This document shows, piece by piece, positions 43,067 to 51,838 of a stretch of DNA of 64,000 nucleotides. The translations under genes were made by a program, and so were the position numbers. Source of the DNA: Aquiluna sp. (GTDB lineage: Bacteria > Actinomycetota > Actinomycetes > Actinomycetales > Microbacteriaceae); the NCBI GenBank assembly GCA_021741585.1, contig JAIOXN010000001.1, positions 735,059 to 799,058 of the forward strand, given 5' to 3'. Numbering within the stretch: the first letter of the stretch is position 1; each line of letters starts with the position of its first letter. The notes under the pieces were generated by a model. That model ran no database searches. It had not been told where the DNA came from and saw only the letters and a list, made by a program, of their open reading frames with translations.

Positions 43067-44365
43067 TTATAGAGCAGGAAGAGCGTCCCACTGGCTCTGA
43101 AGCGACTCAAGGATTGAGTCGGTTGAGCTTGGGTCCTTGAACCAGCTCTGAAGTGCTGGGCCAACTACTGGGCCAGCAAAGTCAGGGCGGGTGTCGCGGT
43201 CTAGGAACTGGGTGATGTACTTTGCCTCGCCCATAACAGCAAGCTGCTGCTGCTGGAATGCGTCGAAGGTTGAGGTGTCCTGGCCCTTGTTTGCAGAGGT
43301 CATTGGGATTCCGGTGTCAAGCATTGCCTGTACGCCCTCCATGTCACCTGCGAACTTGATTAGGTCCTTACCACCAGCTGGGTTAGAGCCGTTCTTTGCA
43401 ACACAGAAACCATCGATAGGTGCATCGATTGTGTCGCGAGCGTGGTCTGGGTTGATCTCTGGGAATGGAACGATCCATAGGTCGTCGTAGTCTTCCTGGC
43501 TCTGCTCGAGGAAGTTTCCACCGAACCATGAACCATTCATGAAGAATCCAGCCTGCTTCTGCAGTAGCAACTGCATCGCGCCATCCCACTCAAGGTCTAG
43601 GACGTTGGTGTTCTGGTAAGGAAGCAGCATCTCCCAGTGACGGAAGACTTCCTTGACTCGGTCATCGGTCCACTTTTCGCGACCTGCAAGTAGGTCAACG
43701 TGGAACTGGTAGCCGTTGATGCGAGCGTTCAGGATGTCGAATGTTCCCATTGCTTCCCAGCCACCCTTGTCAGCTGCGGCTAGAGGTACTAGTCCCTGTG
43801 CCTTTAGCTCCTTGAGTGCTGCCATGAAGTCATCCCAGTTGTAGATGTCTTCTGGGCTCATGCCGATCTCAGCCATCATTGACTTACGGAAGTGAAGACC
43901 CCATGGGTACCAAGACTGAGGAACAAAGTACTGCTTGCCGTCTGAACCGGTTGAAGCAATCTTGTAGCTCTCGGAGTACTGGTCGCCGATTTCGTCCCAA
44001 ACAGATGAGACGTCTTCTAGGAGACCCTGGTCTGCAAAGAACTGCATACGGAATCCGGCCATCCACTGGAAGCAGTCGTCCGGGGTTCCCTGTAGGTACT
44101 GGGAAAGGTTGTTCTGGAAAGCGTTTGATTCGGTTGCGTTGTAGGTAACTTCGTTACCAGTCTTCGCGGTGTAAGCATCAACCAAGCCCTTTAGCTGCTT
44201 GGTTGGAGACTCGTCTACTGTGCGAGCACCGAAGGAAACCGGTCCGGTCTCTCCTGGTGCACATCCAGCAAGCATTGTTGCTCCTGCGATACCTAGTCCA
44301 CCAGCAGCCGCGCCCTTTAGCAAAAGGCGACGGTCAACTTCGTGACCTGCAATTTTGTTCATCAT
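43067..44365 (-). CDS. Extracellular sugar-binding lipoprotein, Tat-type signal
   Basis: A 432-residue solute-binding protein: Tat-like motif DRRLLLKGAAAGG followed by lipobox LAGC (C35), then a family 1 sugar-binding fold (VDAYTAKTGNEVTYNATESN; WDGAMQLLLQKQAGFFMNGSWFGG; IDGFCVAKNGSNPAGG). It delivers a sugar or oligosaccharide to the two permeases. Strong AGGAGG lies five bases before the first of two adjacent ATG codons. Codon use is more biased than in neighbours, fitting high expression. Three CGAACA repeats spaced exactly 10 bases lie upstream at 44454-44480. Confidence 0.93.
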   Translation of the reverse strand: MMNKIAGHEVDRRLLLKGAAAGGLGIAGATMLAGCAPGETGPVSFGARTVDESPTKQLKGLVDAYTAKTGNEVTYNATESNAFQNNLSQYLQGTPDDCFQWMAGFRMQFFADQGLLEDVSSVWDEIGDQYSESYKIASTGSDGKQYFVPQSWYPWGLHFRKSMMAEIGMSPEDIYNWDDFMAALKELKAQGLVPLAAADKGGWEAMGTFDILNARINGYQFHVDLLAGREKWTDDRVKEVFRHWEMLLPYQNTNVLDLEWDGAMQLLLQKQAGFFMNGSWFGGNFLEQSQEDYDDLWIVPFPEINPDHARDTIDAPIDGFCVAKNGSNPAGGKDLIKFAGDMEGVQAMLDTGIPMTSANKGQDTSTFDAFQQQQLAVMGEAKYITQFLDRDTRPDFAGPVVGPALQSWFKDPSSTDSILESLQSQWDALPAL

Positions 44366-44453
44366 TGAAACCTCCTAGGAGTGGAATATTTCTTTCAGGA
44401 TAGACCCGATAGAAAGCCAAACTAGCAGATTTTCATAACGAAATAGTCACAAA

Positions 44454-44480
44454 CGAACAAGAACGAACAAGCCCGAACAT
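44454..44480. promoter_or_regulatory. Three CGAACA direct repeats with 10-base spacing
   Basis: CGAACAAG (44454), CGAACAAG (44464) and CGAACATT (44474) are in exact helical phase in the region upstream of the sugar-binding-protein operon, about 90-115 bases before its start. Tandem, 10-base-spaced repeats of this kind are typical operators of DeoR-family sugar repressors. No such regulator gene is in the window. Confidence 0.55.
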
Positions 44481-44509
44481 TTCCAGCCAAAAATCAACCG
44501 GTTAAATAC

Positions 44510-45541
44510 CTAGTTTTGGAGCATCTCTCTCACCATTGGAACCACCTTTGTGGCATACAACTCAATGGAGTGCATCAGCTTGGAATGCGGCATCGGACCG
44601 GTTGCATATTTCAAATCAAACCTTGTTGCACCAACGCTCTTGAGCGCATAGGCAATCTTGGTTGCGACTGTTTCTGGAGTTCCAACATAAAGCGAACCAC
44701 CGTGCACCTCGTCTAAGAAATGGCTCTTGGTGGTTGGTCCCCAACCGCGCTCGCGACCGATTCGACCAAAGGACGCTTCGTAGTTTGGCCACAGTTCTTC
44801 AATCGCCTGCTCGTCAGAATCTGCCACGTGACCCGGTGAGTGAATCGAGACTGGCAATTGCTCCTTGCCGAATTTGGTCAGTGACTCTCTATATAGGTTT
44901 GTAAATGGTGCGAACCGAGCCGGATCTCCCCCAATAATGGCCAGTGCCATAGGTATACCTAGCCGGGCCGCACGGACAACTGATTCTGGCGATCCACCAA
45001 CACCGACTCGAAGCGGGATAGCACCGCGCTCAGTCTTTGGATAAACCTCTTGATTTGTTAGTGGCGCCCTAACCGTTCCCGACCAAGTAACTGGCTTTTC
45101 CTTTAGTAGCTCAACCAAGAGCTCTAACTTCTCTTCAAACAAAGCGGCGTAGTCGGAGAGTTCATATCCAAACAGCGGGAAAGACTCAATAAAGGAACCG
45201 CGACCCGCAGTGATTGCAGCGCGGCCGTTTGAAAGGGCATCGATCGTTGCAAATGCCTGGTAAACCCGAACCGGATCCTCAGAAGAAAGAACTGTTACAC
45301 CCGTTCCAAGCTGAATGTTCTTGGTTACGGTTGCGATACCTGCAAGCACTGTGTCAGGAGAAGTAACCGCAAAATCATCACGATGGTGCTCGCCGATATT
45401 AAAAGCGTCCAAACCGAGTTCGTCTGCCAACACTGCCTGGGCAACGACATCCCTAAGCACTTGGCCTGCTGAAACCGGATTTCCTTGGTCATCCAATGTC
45501 ATGTCGCCGAAGGTGTCTAAACCAAACTTGTAATCTGTCAT
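44510..45541 (-). CDS. LLM-class flavin-dependent oxidoreductase
   Basis: A 343-residue luciferase-like monooxygenase-family protein: LDTFGDMT near the start, FNIGEHHRDDFAVTSP, LGTGVTVLSSEDPVRVYQAFATIDALSNGRA and VGVGGSPESVVRAA. It uses FMNH2 or F420; which one is not visible. Substrate unknown. It is followed, 144 bases downstream, by the sugar transporter genes, with the operator repeats in between; no clear shared function. Confidence 0.87.
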   Translation of the reverse strand: MTDYKFGLDTFGDMTLDDQGNPVSAGQVLRDVVAQAVLADELGLDAFNIGEHHRDDFAVTSPDTVLAGIATVTKNIQLGTGVTVLSSEDPVRVYQAFATIDALSNGRAAITAGRGSFIESFPLFGYELSDYAALFEEKLELLVELLKEKPVTWSGTVRAPLTNQEVYPKTERGAIPLRVGVGGSPESVVRAARLGIPMALAIIGGDPARFAPFTNLYRESLTKFGKEQLPVSIHSPGHVADSDEQAIEELWPNYEASFGRIGRERGWGPTTKSHFLDEVHGGSLYVGTPETVATKIAYALKSVGATRFDLKYATGPMPHSKLMHSIELYATKVVPMVREMLQN

Positions 45542-45574
45542 GGATTTAGTCTAGGGGGTCTAGACATAAATTGT

Positions 45575-46750
45575 CTAGTTAGCTGCCGCCAACTGCCCAC
45601 AAGCCCCATCAATCTCTTTGCCGCGGGTATCGCGAAGATTAGTTGGGATGCCTGCTGCTTCCAGGGCATCAACGAACTTCCAGGTTTGTTCCTTAGTTGA
45701 TGCCGTCCAGACCGAACCCGGTGTTGGGTTCAATGGAATTGGGTTCACGTGTACCCAACCTCGACCGCGGTCATGAAGCTTTTTGGCTAGCAGCTCTGCT
45801 CGCCAAACGTGGTCGTTCATGTCTTTGATAAGTGCGTATTCGATTGAGACTCTTCTTCCGGTCTTCTCGTAATACTCGAAGGCGGCATCTAATGCCTCAT
45901 CGACTTTCCACTTGTCATTCACAGGAATCAGATCGTCTCGAAGCTCGTCGTCTGGAGCGTGAAGTGAGAGTGCGAAGGTTAGTGGAAGATCCTCCTCGGC
46001 AAGCTTCTTGATTCCAGGAACCAAACCAACGGTTGAAACCGTGATGTGTCTGGCGCTCATGCCAAGGCCATTTGGCTGCGGTTCAACCATGGTTCTAATT
46101 GCACTCATCAGTTTGTTGTAGTTGGCAAGTGGTTCACCCATGCCCATAAACACAATATTGTTCACGCGCTCATCGTCGTGCCGGGCTGGGCCGAGTTCAC
46201 CGTTTTTGATTGCCTTATTTGCCTGGACAATTTGATCCACAATCTCGGCCGAAGACATGTTTCTCGTCAGACCCGCTTGACCAGTTGCACAAAAAGGACA
46301 GTTCATGCCGCAGCCGGCTTGGGAAGAAACACAGAGAGTGATTCGGTTTGGATAGCGCATCAAAACCGACTCAACCAGAGCACCATCAAATAGTCTCCAG
46401 AGAAACTTGATGGTGTCACCCTTATCGGTCTTGAGTTTTTTCACCGAGGTCAGGATCGGAGGTAGGACCTTAGCGACTAACTCTTCCCGACTTTCCTTTG
46501 GAAGGTCGGTCATATCCTCCGGGTTTGAGGTGTAGTGAGTGAAGTAGTGGGTAGAGATTTGCTTGGCTCTGAAGCCTGGAATGCCGAGTTCTTTGATGCG
46601 CTCGGTGCGCTCTTCAATAGAGAGATCGGCTAGGTGAACCGGAGGCTTGCCACGCTTTACCTCTGCAAATTGCAGTAGCGGCTTGCCGTCAACGTCTTTG
46701 CGCTGAGTCCAGCCTTCTGTTCTTGGTTTTACCTGCCGAATTTGAGTCAC
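45575..46750 (-). CDS. rlmN: 23S rRNA A2503 / tRNA A37 C2-methyltransferase
   Basis: A 391-residue radical-SAM methyltransferase. The iron-sulfur site CxxxCxxC is in [31 protein letters not shown] and [19 protein letters not shown] are SAM-fold motifs, and [14 protein letters not shown] with [17 protein letters not shown] contains the methyl-carrying C-terminal cysteine. It modifies the ribosomal peptidyl-transferase centre and some tRNAs. Length is typical. It follows the toxin gene by 9 bases on the same strand but is a housekeeping gene. Confidence 0.95.
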   Translation of the reverse strand: MTQIRQVKPRTEGWTQRKDVDGKPLLQFAEVKRGKPPVHLADLSIEERTERIKELGIPGFRAKQISTHYFTHYTSNPEDMTDLPKESREELVAKVLPPILTSVKKLKTDKGDTIKFLWRLFDGALVESVLMRYPNRITLCVSSQAGCGMNCPFCATGQAGLTRNMSSAEIVDQIVQANKAIKNGELGPARHDDERVNNIVFMGMGEPLANYNKLMSAIRTMVEPQPNGLGMSARHITVSTVGLVPGIKKLAEEDLPLTFALSLHAPDDELRDDLIPVNDKWKVDEALDAAFEYYEKTGRRVSIEYALIKDMNDHVWRAELLAKKLHDRGRGWVHVNPIPLNPTPGSVWTASTKEQTWKFVDALEAAGIPTNLRDTRGKEIDGACGQLAAAN

Positions 46751-46759
46751 CCTAGAAGT

Positions 46760-47149
46760 TTAGGTTGTGGCATCAAATACCCAATCAAAACTCTGGGCAA
46801 GAATTTTCGAATCAGAGGTCAATAAGACGAGATTATGTGCGACTGTGACCGCCATAATCAGACGGTCAAACGGGTCCGGGGTCCACTTTGGAGAAAATCG
46901 ACCAAAAGCAACAGCGGCCTCATCGTCAAACTTCAATGGAGAAATACCCGCCTGTTGCCAGCCTTGAGTGGTTTGAGGTGAGAAGTCGTACTTGCCCAGG
47001 GAGCGCTTAAAACTCAATTCCGCGACAGAGATGGAACAGTAATAAAGGTTTCCGCGTTCGACCATTTTCAACGTGTTCTTTCCCAGACGACTTTGGTCAT
47101 GTTCAAGCCAGGAAAGCACCTGGGTGTCCAGAAGATAACCTTTATTCAT
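46760..47149 (-). CDS. PIN-domain ribonuclease toxin (VapC family)
   Basis: A 129-residue PIN protein. Metal-binding acidic residues are in YLLDTQVLSWLEHD (first Asp), SVAELSFKRSLG (Glu) and DPFDRLIMAVTVAHNL with LLTSDSKIL (Asp pair). It would cleave RNA when not bound by its partner. The start was placed at ATG overlapping the antitoxin stop by 8 bases (ATGAATAA); a longer frame exists but runs inside the antitoxin gene. Together with the preceding gene it forms a type II toxin-antitoxin pair. Confidence 0.88.
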   Translation of the reverse strand: MNKGYLLDTQVLSWLEHDQSRLGKNTLKMVERGNLYYCSISVAELSFKRSLGKYDFSPQTTQGWQQAGISPLKFDDEAAVAFGRFSPKWTPDPFDRLIMAVTVAHNLVLLTSDSKILAQSFDWVFDATT

Positions 47150-47399
47150 CCCACTCCGAATATTCAATGGAATCAAGGAAAGCCTGGTCCATAGCTGCCC
47201 ACTCCTCGTCTGTGACCGGAGTTGTTAGTCCCTTCAGACTGCTGAAATCTCTTGGGACCGGCAGTTCGTCCAGCACCCTAACCAGCTTCATGATCGCCTT
47301 TCCGTCACGAGCAATCACCACTTCTTCCCCATCCTCGACCAATTTGGCTAGTTTGGAAAAGTTGGTTTTTGCCTCATGCATGTTTATTTGCTTGACCAT
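47142..47399 (-). CDS. Phd/YefM-type antitoxin
   Basis: An 85-residue antitoxin with the Phd-family DNA-binding start MHEAKTNFSKLAKLVEDGEEVVIARDGKAI and an acidic C-terminus (SIEYSEWDE) that would wrap the PIN toxin. It lies first in the operon, overlapping the toxin gene, as usual for autoregulated pairs. Start is ATG. Confidence 0.9.
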   Translation of the reverse strand: MVKQINMHEAKTNFSKLAKLVEDGEEVVIARDGKAIMKLVRVLDELPVPRDFSSLKGLTTPVTDEEWAAMDQAFLDSIEYSEWDE

Positions 47400-47471
47400 A
47401 ATTTAGAGATTAGTCCACTTAGTCCTTTTGGGGCTAGGTGCAATCTGTGGAAAAGTCTTTAGGCTTAGTGG

Positions 47472-48311
47472 GTGCTGAAAAGACTCTTTGAGATATCCCG
47501 CCCGGTTCTATGGGTGAACACCATTGGAACCACCGTCATCGGCATGTGGCTCACGGGAAACCTTTGGACCTGGGAAATTGTCCCAATCCTTATTTGGGTT
47601 ACCCTGCCTTTCAACCTATTGATCTACGGCATCAACGATATTTTCGATCAGGAAACCGACAACATAAACGCCCGCAAGGGCGGTTATGAAGGCGCTCATA
47701 TCTCTCCAAAGGAAGTTATTCCGATTTGGATCGGCGTGATTGCCACCAACGTTCCATTCTTGATCTACTTCGCAATCACGCTTCCTTGGACTGCCTTTGC
47801 CTGGATGGTCGCTTACAGCTTGTTTTTCTTCTTCTACTCAACTCCACCATTGAGGTTCAAGGCCAGAAAATACCTGGATGCACTTTCAAATACTGATTAC
47901 GCGTTCCCGCTCGCATTTGTGCCGCTTGCCTTGGGCTATGAGCCAAACTGGTGGCTGGTCGCAGGTTTGATGGCCTGGTCAATTGCAAAGCACGCTTACG
48001 ATGCCATTCAGGATATCCCGCAGGATTCGGATGTCGGGATTGTGACGACGGCGGTGCACCTTGGGGCCAAGAAAACCGCAATCTGGTCTGGTTTCTGGTG
48101 GTCGGTTTCAACTGTGTTGTTTGCGATTGTAAATATCCCGGTTGCAATCGCCAGCGCGATCATTGCGTATCTTCTGGTGGCTGGGGTAATTAAGAACCCA
48201 ACTCCGCAGGGCGCACACGATCTTTATAAGTACTCGATCGCCTATCCATATGTTGCAGGGACCGTTGGTGGCGTTCAGTTGGTTGCCGGCATCGTTTATG
48301 GCTGGTTCTAG
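47472..48311 (+). CDS. UbiA-family prenyltransferase, lycopene-elongase-like
   Basis: A 279-residue membrane prenyltransferase. Both Asp-rich motifs are present: YGINDIFDQETDNINARK and DAIQDIPQDSDVGIVTTA. The text around them (LPFNLLIYG, FYSTPPLRFKARKYLDALSN, AKHAYDAIQD) matches lycopene elongases (CrtEb of corynebacteria, LyeJ of haloarchaea), which add C5 units to lycopene to give C45/C50 carotenoids. About eight membrane helices. GTG start. The next gene, sharing one base, is a carotenoid desaturase-like oxidoreductase, supporting this call over a quinone or chlorophyll role. Confidence 0.83.
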   Translation: MLKRLFEISRPVLWVNTIGTTVIGMWLTGNLWTWEIVPILIWVTLPFNLLIYGINDIFDQETDNINARKGGYEGAHISPKEVIPIWIGVIATNVPFLIYFAITLPWTAFAWMVAYSLFFFFYSTPPLRFKARKYLDALSNTDYAFPLAFVPLALGYEPNWWLVAGLMAWSIAKHAYDAIQDIPQDSDVGIVTTAVHLGAKKTAIWSGFWWSVSTVLFAIVNIPVAIASAIIAYLLVAGVIKNPTPQGAHDLYKYSIAYPYVAGTVGGVQLVAGIVYGWF

Positions 48312-49720
48312 TGACCAAAAAGGTTGCCGTTCTAGGGGCCGGTTTATCCGGTCTTGCTAGTGCAGCACTGTTGGCTAAAGCCGGTCACGAAGTGACTGTT
48401 TTTGAAGCCAATGATTGGCTTGGTGGAAAAAGCCGAAGAATCGAACTGCTTGGTCAAAGAATGGACACGGGGCCTGCCCTGGTCACCTTTCCAAAGGTGC
48501 TTGAGGAACTCGAAGCCCGCTACAACAACACCGGCAAGAAAACTGCAGAGTCACTAAATCTTGAATTAGAGAAACTCTCCGAAGTTGGAAGGTACTACTT
48601 CAGGGGTTCCGAGGTAATCCTCCCAATTCCCAAGGGGCACCACCTTTACCCAAGCTGGGAAAGATTCATCTCCGAGCACGCACCTCTTTCCGAAGCAATT
48701 AAAGACCTCTTGCTCGCAGACCCGGCAGACCCAAAGACACTTCCGGCGGTTCTGTCTCTCACAAAAAGATATGGGCTGAACCTAAGCACCAAGAAATACC
48801 TTGATTCATTGAGCTGGATGGAGGAAGAGCTGAAAGAGCTCATATCTATTCACACCCTCAATGCGGGCATCGCTCCGGAGGACACCTTCGCGCTTTACGC
48901 TTCGATCACTGCGGTGATGGCAAGCGAAGGGATCGCTGTTCCAAAAGGCGGCGTGAACGAAATAGCCTTGGCAATCGCCAGATTGGCAACTGCTGCAGGA
49001 GCCAATATTCAGCTGGGAACCGAGGTCACTCGAGTGAGCAGAAAGACTGTGGAGACCAAAACCGGCAGCCACGAGTTTGACTACATTGTGAGTTCGCTGG
49101 ATCCAAAAGTCTTGAAAAGACTCAGGACAAATAAACAGTCGCCTTGGAAAAAGCGCTCATGCTCCGGGGTTGCAATCTATGCGGTGCTATCGAAACCGCT
49201 TCCAGAAAACACCGTTACCCACTCGGTTGTGATGCCAGATTCGCCGGTTGATCTTCACCGCTCGCTGCAGAAGAGTCAGCCGCCAATTCAAACCATGGCG
49301 TTTGTGAATTACTACCTACCGGGACAGATTTACCCGAACACCAAACCAACGGTTGCAGTGCTTCTAACCGCTCCAGCCGATGGACTGACTCACGAGATAA
49401 CATCCCCCTGGGTCAGAAGTGAGCTTGATCGCATATCCAAAGTGATGGGGCTTGCAGAACCGATCGACTCGTATTTTGCGGATTCGATGGTGCTGAACCC
49501 CTCATACTTTGCCCTGCGTGGGGCATCTGGTGGTGCGCTTTATGGTGAAACCAGAAAACTTTGGCAGGCCGGACCTTTCCACTTCCCGCAATACAACAAT
49601 CCTTTGAGGCCATGGCTCTGGCAGGTTGGTGCCGCAGTTCACCCTGGTGGCGGGATCCCAGCAGTACTTGGTGGGGCGATGATTGCAATGAATCGACTAC
49701 TTAAGAAACTTGGTTCTTAA
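48311..49720 (+). CDS. CrtI/CrtD-like carotenoid desaturase (FAD)
   Basis: A 469-residue FAD oxidoreductase of the phytoene desaturase family: N-terminal dinucleotide fold VAVLGAGLSGLASAALLAKAG, FEANDWLGGKSRR, and the C-terminal CrtI signature HPGGGIPAVLGGAMIA. Next to a lycopene-elongase-like gene it may be a carotenoid 3,4-desaturase (CrtD) or a phytoene desaturase; length is slightly short for CrtI. The GTG start overlaps the upstream TAG by one base. Product is a carotenoid that may also serve the rhodopsin, which is inference. Confidence 0.82.
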   Translation: MTKKVAVLGAGLSGLASAALLAKAGHEVTVFEANDWLGGKSRRIELLGQRMDTGPALVTFPKVLEELEARYNNTGKKTAESLNLELEKLSEVGRYYFRGSEVILPIPKGHHLYPSWERFISEHAPLSEAIKDLLLADPADPKTLPAVLSLTKRYGLNLSTKKYLDSLSWMEEELKELISIHTLNAGIAPEDTFALYASITAVMASEGIAVPKGGVNEIALAIARLATAAGANIQLGTEVTRVSRKTVETKTGSHEFDYIVSSLDPKVLKRLRTNKQSPWKKRSCSGVAIYAVLSKPLPENTVTHSVVMPDSPVDLHRSLQKSQPPIQTMAFVNYYLPGQIYPNTKPTVAVLLTAPADGLTHEITSPWVRSELDRISKVMGLAEPIDSYFADSMVLNPSYFALRGASGGALYGETRKLWQAGPFHFPQYNNPLRPWLWQVGAAVHPGGGIPAVLGGAMIAMNRLLKKLGS

Positions 49721-49750
49721 TAATCAAGATTTGGATACGATTGAGCGCAA

Positions 49751-49764
49751 TGTAAGCGTTAACA
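49751..49764. promoter_or_regulatory. LacI-type operator upstream of the GH13_18 gene
   Basis: TGTAAGCGTTAACA is a near-palindrome with the central CG and flanking TGT/ACA of LacI-family sites, 53 bases before the phosphorylase start. No LacI-family gene is in the window. Confidence 0.5.
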
Positions 49765-49816
49765 AATAATCGACGCCTAGCATTGGAAAGATTTAGTTTT
49801 CAATTGAAAGGTACCC

Positions 49817-51283
49817 ATGTCTGGGACAAGCATCTTGGTCTATGCCGAGCGAGTCGGTGGCAACCTTGGAGAGATTGAGAAGCTCTTAAAAGGACCTCTA
49901 AAAGATTTCAACGGCGTCCACGTGCTGCCGTTCTTCCACCCATACGACGGTGATGACGCAGGTTTCGACCCCATTGATCACACCATCGTTGACCCAAGAC
50001 TTGGCGACTGGTCGGATTTCAAACGAATTTCAGAGACCCACGAACTAACCGCTGATCTTATTGTCAACCACGCTTCAAACCTCTCTCCTGAGTTCCTCGA
50101 CTGGCAGCAAAAGGGTGAAGCATCGGAATTCGATGGCATGTTCCTAACCTTTGATGTGGTTTTCCCAAATGGTGCAGACGAAGAAGGAATCACCTCTTTC
50201 TACCGCCCAAGGCCGGGCTTCCCATTTACCGCCTATGAGGTGGACGGCAAAAGAAGATTGGTTTGGACAACCTTCATGCCTAGCCAGGTTGACATCGACA
50301 TCAACCACAAGGCGGGGCAGGACTATCTGGTCCGGATTCTTGAGGCCCTAAAGTCTGGTGGCGTGAAGGTTGTTCGCCTGGATGCGGTTGGTTATGCAGT
50401 AAAAACTCCAGGAACTGACTCGTTTATGACTCCGGAAACTTTGGAGTTTGTAAGGGAAATCACGAAGCTAATTCACTCTTACGACATGAGGGTTTTGGTT
50501 GAGGTGCACGCTCATTACACCCAGCAACTTGAGATTTCACCACTGGTTGATTTGATCTACGACTTCCAAACAGCACCGCTTCTGCTGCACTCCTTCTTCA
50601 CCGGAACTGTTGATCGTTTAGCTGATTGGTTCAAGATTCGTCCGACCAACTGCCTCAATGTTCTTGATACCCACGACGGCTACGGTGTCATCGATGGCGG
50701 CCCAATCAACGGCAAGCCCGGGCTGATCACCCAGGACGAAATGGCCGCGATATTCAAAAAAGCCGAGGAGAACACCGGCGGACACTCTGCCATCGCAAGC
50801 GTCATCCCACAGTGGTTCTCACTTCCTCACCAAATCAACGCGACTCTGCCAAACATCGTCGCCAATGACGAGGCCTATGTCGCGATGCGTGCAGTACAGT
50901 TCTTTCTGCCCGGAGAACCTCAGGTCTATTACGTTGGACTTTTCAACGGCATGGACGACCAGGCACTATTTGCAAAAACCGGACAGGGCCGTGACACCAA
51001 CCGCCATGTATACACTCCAGCCGAGATTGACAACGCCCTCCAGGAGCCAGTAACCAAGGCGATTATTTCCTTGGCAAAGCTGCGCAACCTAACTGCCTTC
51101 AGAGGCGTCTTCAATTGGGAAGTGCTCACGGAGAATGAAATCCAACTTTCCTGGAACAAAGATTCTGAAGGCTTGAAATTGGTAATCAACACCAGCACTG
51201 CGAACCCGGGATTTAGAATCTCGATAAGCAACAACACTGGAACCAAGACGCTGGATGGCGTTGAAGGATTGGCCAACTACTAA
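49817..51283 (+). CDS. GH13_18 phosphorylase, sucrose-phosphorylase-like
   Basis: A 488-residue glucoside phosphorylase. The barrel has LPFFHPYDGDDAGFDPIDH, nucleophile D189 (VRLDAVGYA), acid/base E229 (VLVEVHAHY) and LDTHDGYGVIDGG; these positions are within a few residues of D192/E232 of Bifidobacterium sucrose phosphorylase. GH13_18 also includes glucosylglycerol, glucosylglycerate and sucrose-6-phosphate phosphorylases, and several acceptor-loop residues differ, so the exact sugar is open. The cell would gain glucose-1-phosphate, which galU can use. A LacI-type site upstream suggests sugar control. Confidence 0.88.
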   Translation: MSGTSILVYAERVGGNLGEIEKLLKGPLKDFNGVHVLPFFHPYDGDDAGFDPIDHTIVDPRLGDWSDFKRISETHELTADLIVNHASNLSPEFLDWQQKGEASEFDGMFLTFDVVFPNGADEEGITSFYRPRPGFPFTAYEVDGKRRLVWTTFMPSQVDIDINHKAGQDYLVRILEALKSGGVKVVRLDAVGYAVKTPGTDSFMTPETLEFVREITKLIHSYDMRVLVEVHAHYTQQLEISPLVDLIYDFQTAPLLLHSFFTGTVDRLADWFKIRPTNCLNVLDTHDGYGVIDGGPINGKPGLITQDEMAAIFKKAEENTGGHSAIASVIPQWFSLPHQINATLPNIVANDEAYVAMRAVQFFLPGEPQVYYVGLFNGMDDQALFAKTGQGRDTNRHVYTPAEIDNALQEPVTKAIISLAKLRNLTAFRGVFNWEVLTENEIQLSWNKDSEGLKLVINTSTANPGFRISISNNTGTKTLDGVEGLANY

Positions 51284-51292
51284 GGACATTCG

Positions 51293-51619
51293 ATGCGATT
51301 TCTAATCAATGTGATTGATCAGAGCATTCCGCAACCTGGCGACGCGACCGAAATGGCGGCAATTGACGCCTTCAATGACAAGCTCCAGAACAATGGCAAT
51401 TGGATTTTTGCCTGGGGCCTTGAGGCTCCGGCGAAAGCAAAATTGATCGACAATCGCGAATCTAAGAACCTGATTGAGAATCGCCCATTATTCGAAGGCC
51501 CTGAAAATATCTCCGGGTTCTGGCTTATTGAAGCTGGGGATATGAAAGAAGCCGAATCGCTCGCCTTAGATGCTTCGTTGGCCTGCAATCGCAAAGTAGA
51601 ACTTAGGCCACTTCACTAA
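51293..51619 (+). CDS. YciI-family protein
   Basis: A 108-residue protein of the YCII/DGPF type: MRFLINVIDQ start, a middle GNWIFAWGLEAPAKAK and the FWLIEAGDMKEAESLALD helix. The fold is a dimeric alpha/beta barrel; activity of the family is mostly unknown. It follows the phosphorylase by 9 bases, so it is probably co-transcribed. Confidence 0.82.
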   Translation: MRFLINVIDQSIPQPGDATEMAAIDAFNDKLQNNGNWIFAWGLEAPAKAKLIDNRESKNLIENRPLFEGPENISGFWLIEAGDMKEAESLALDASLACNRKVELRPLH

Positions 51620-51674
51620 CCCAGGTCTACAAATTGAGATCGTGAAGTTGTGAACGCTTCTTGAGTTCTTTCGC

Positions 51675-51803
51675 TTAGGGGCCTCGAAACGCCGGCCATG
51701 CTGCTGCGTGATTATTTTCTAATCCTTCGAAGAGGCAACAGCGCCAGATTGTGTGACTCAGTCCATCATGCTCTACGAACTCTTCTTCGCCGACAATGTC
51801 AGT
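51675..51803 (-). pseudogene. Possible gene remnant, 42 codons without start codon
   Basis: An open frame between a TAG and a TAA reads with protein-like composition (EEEFVEHDGLSHTIWRC, then NNHAAAWPAFRGP) but has no ATG, GTG or TTG. It could be the tail of a decayed gene. No family is recognised; chance coding character is possible. Confidence 0.25.
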
Positions 51804-51838
51804 CTAGGCTTGTAGATTGAAGATGTGCAGACACAAAC

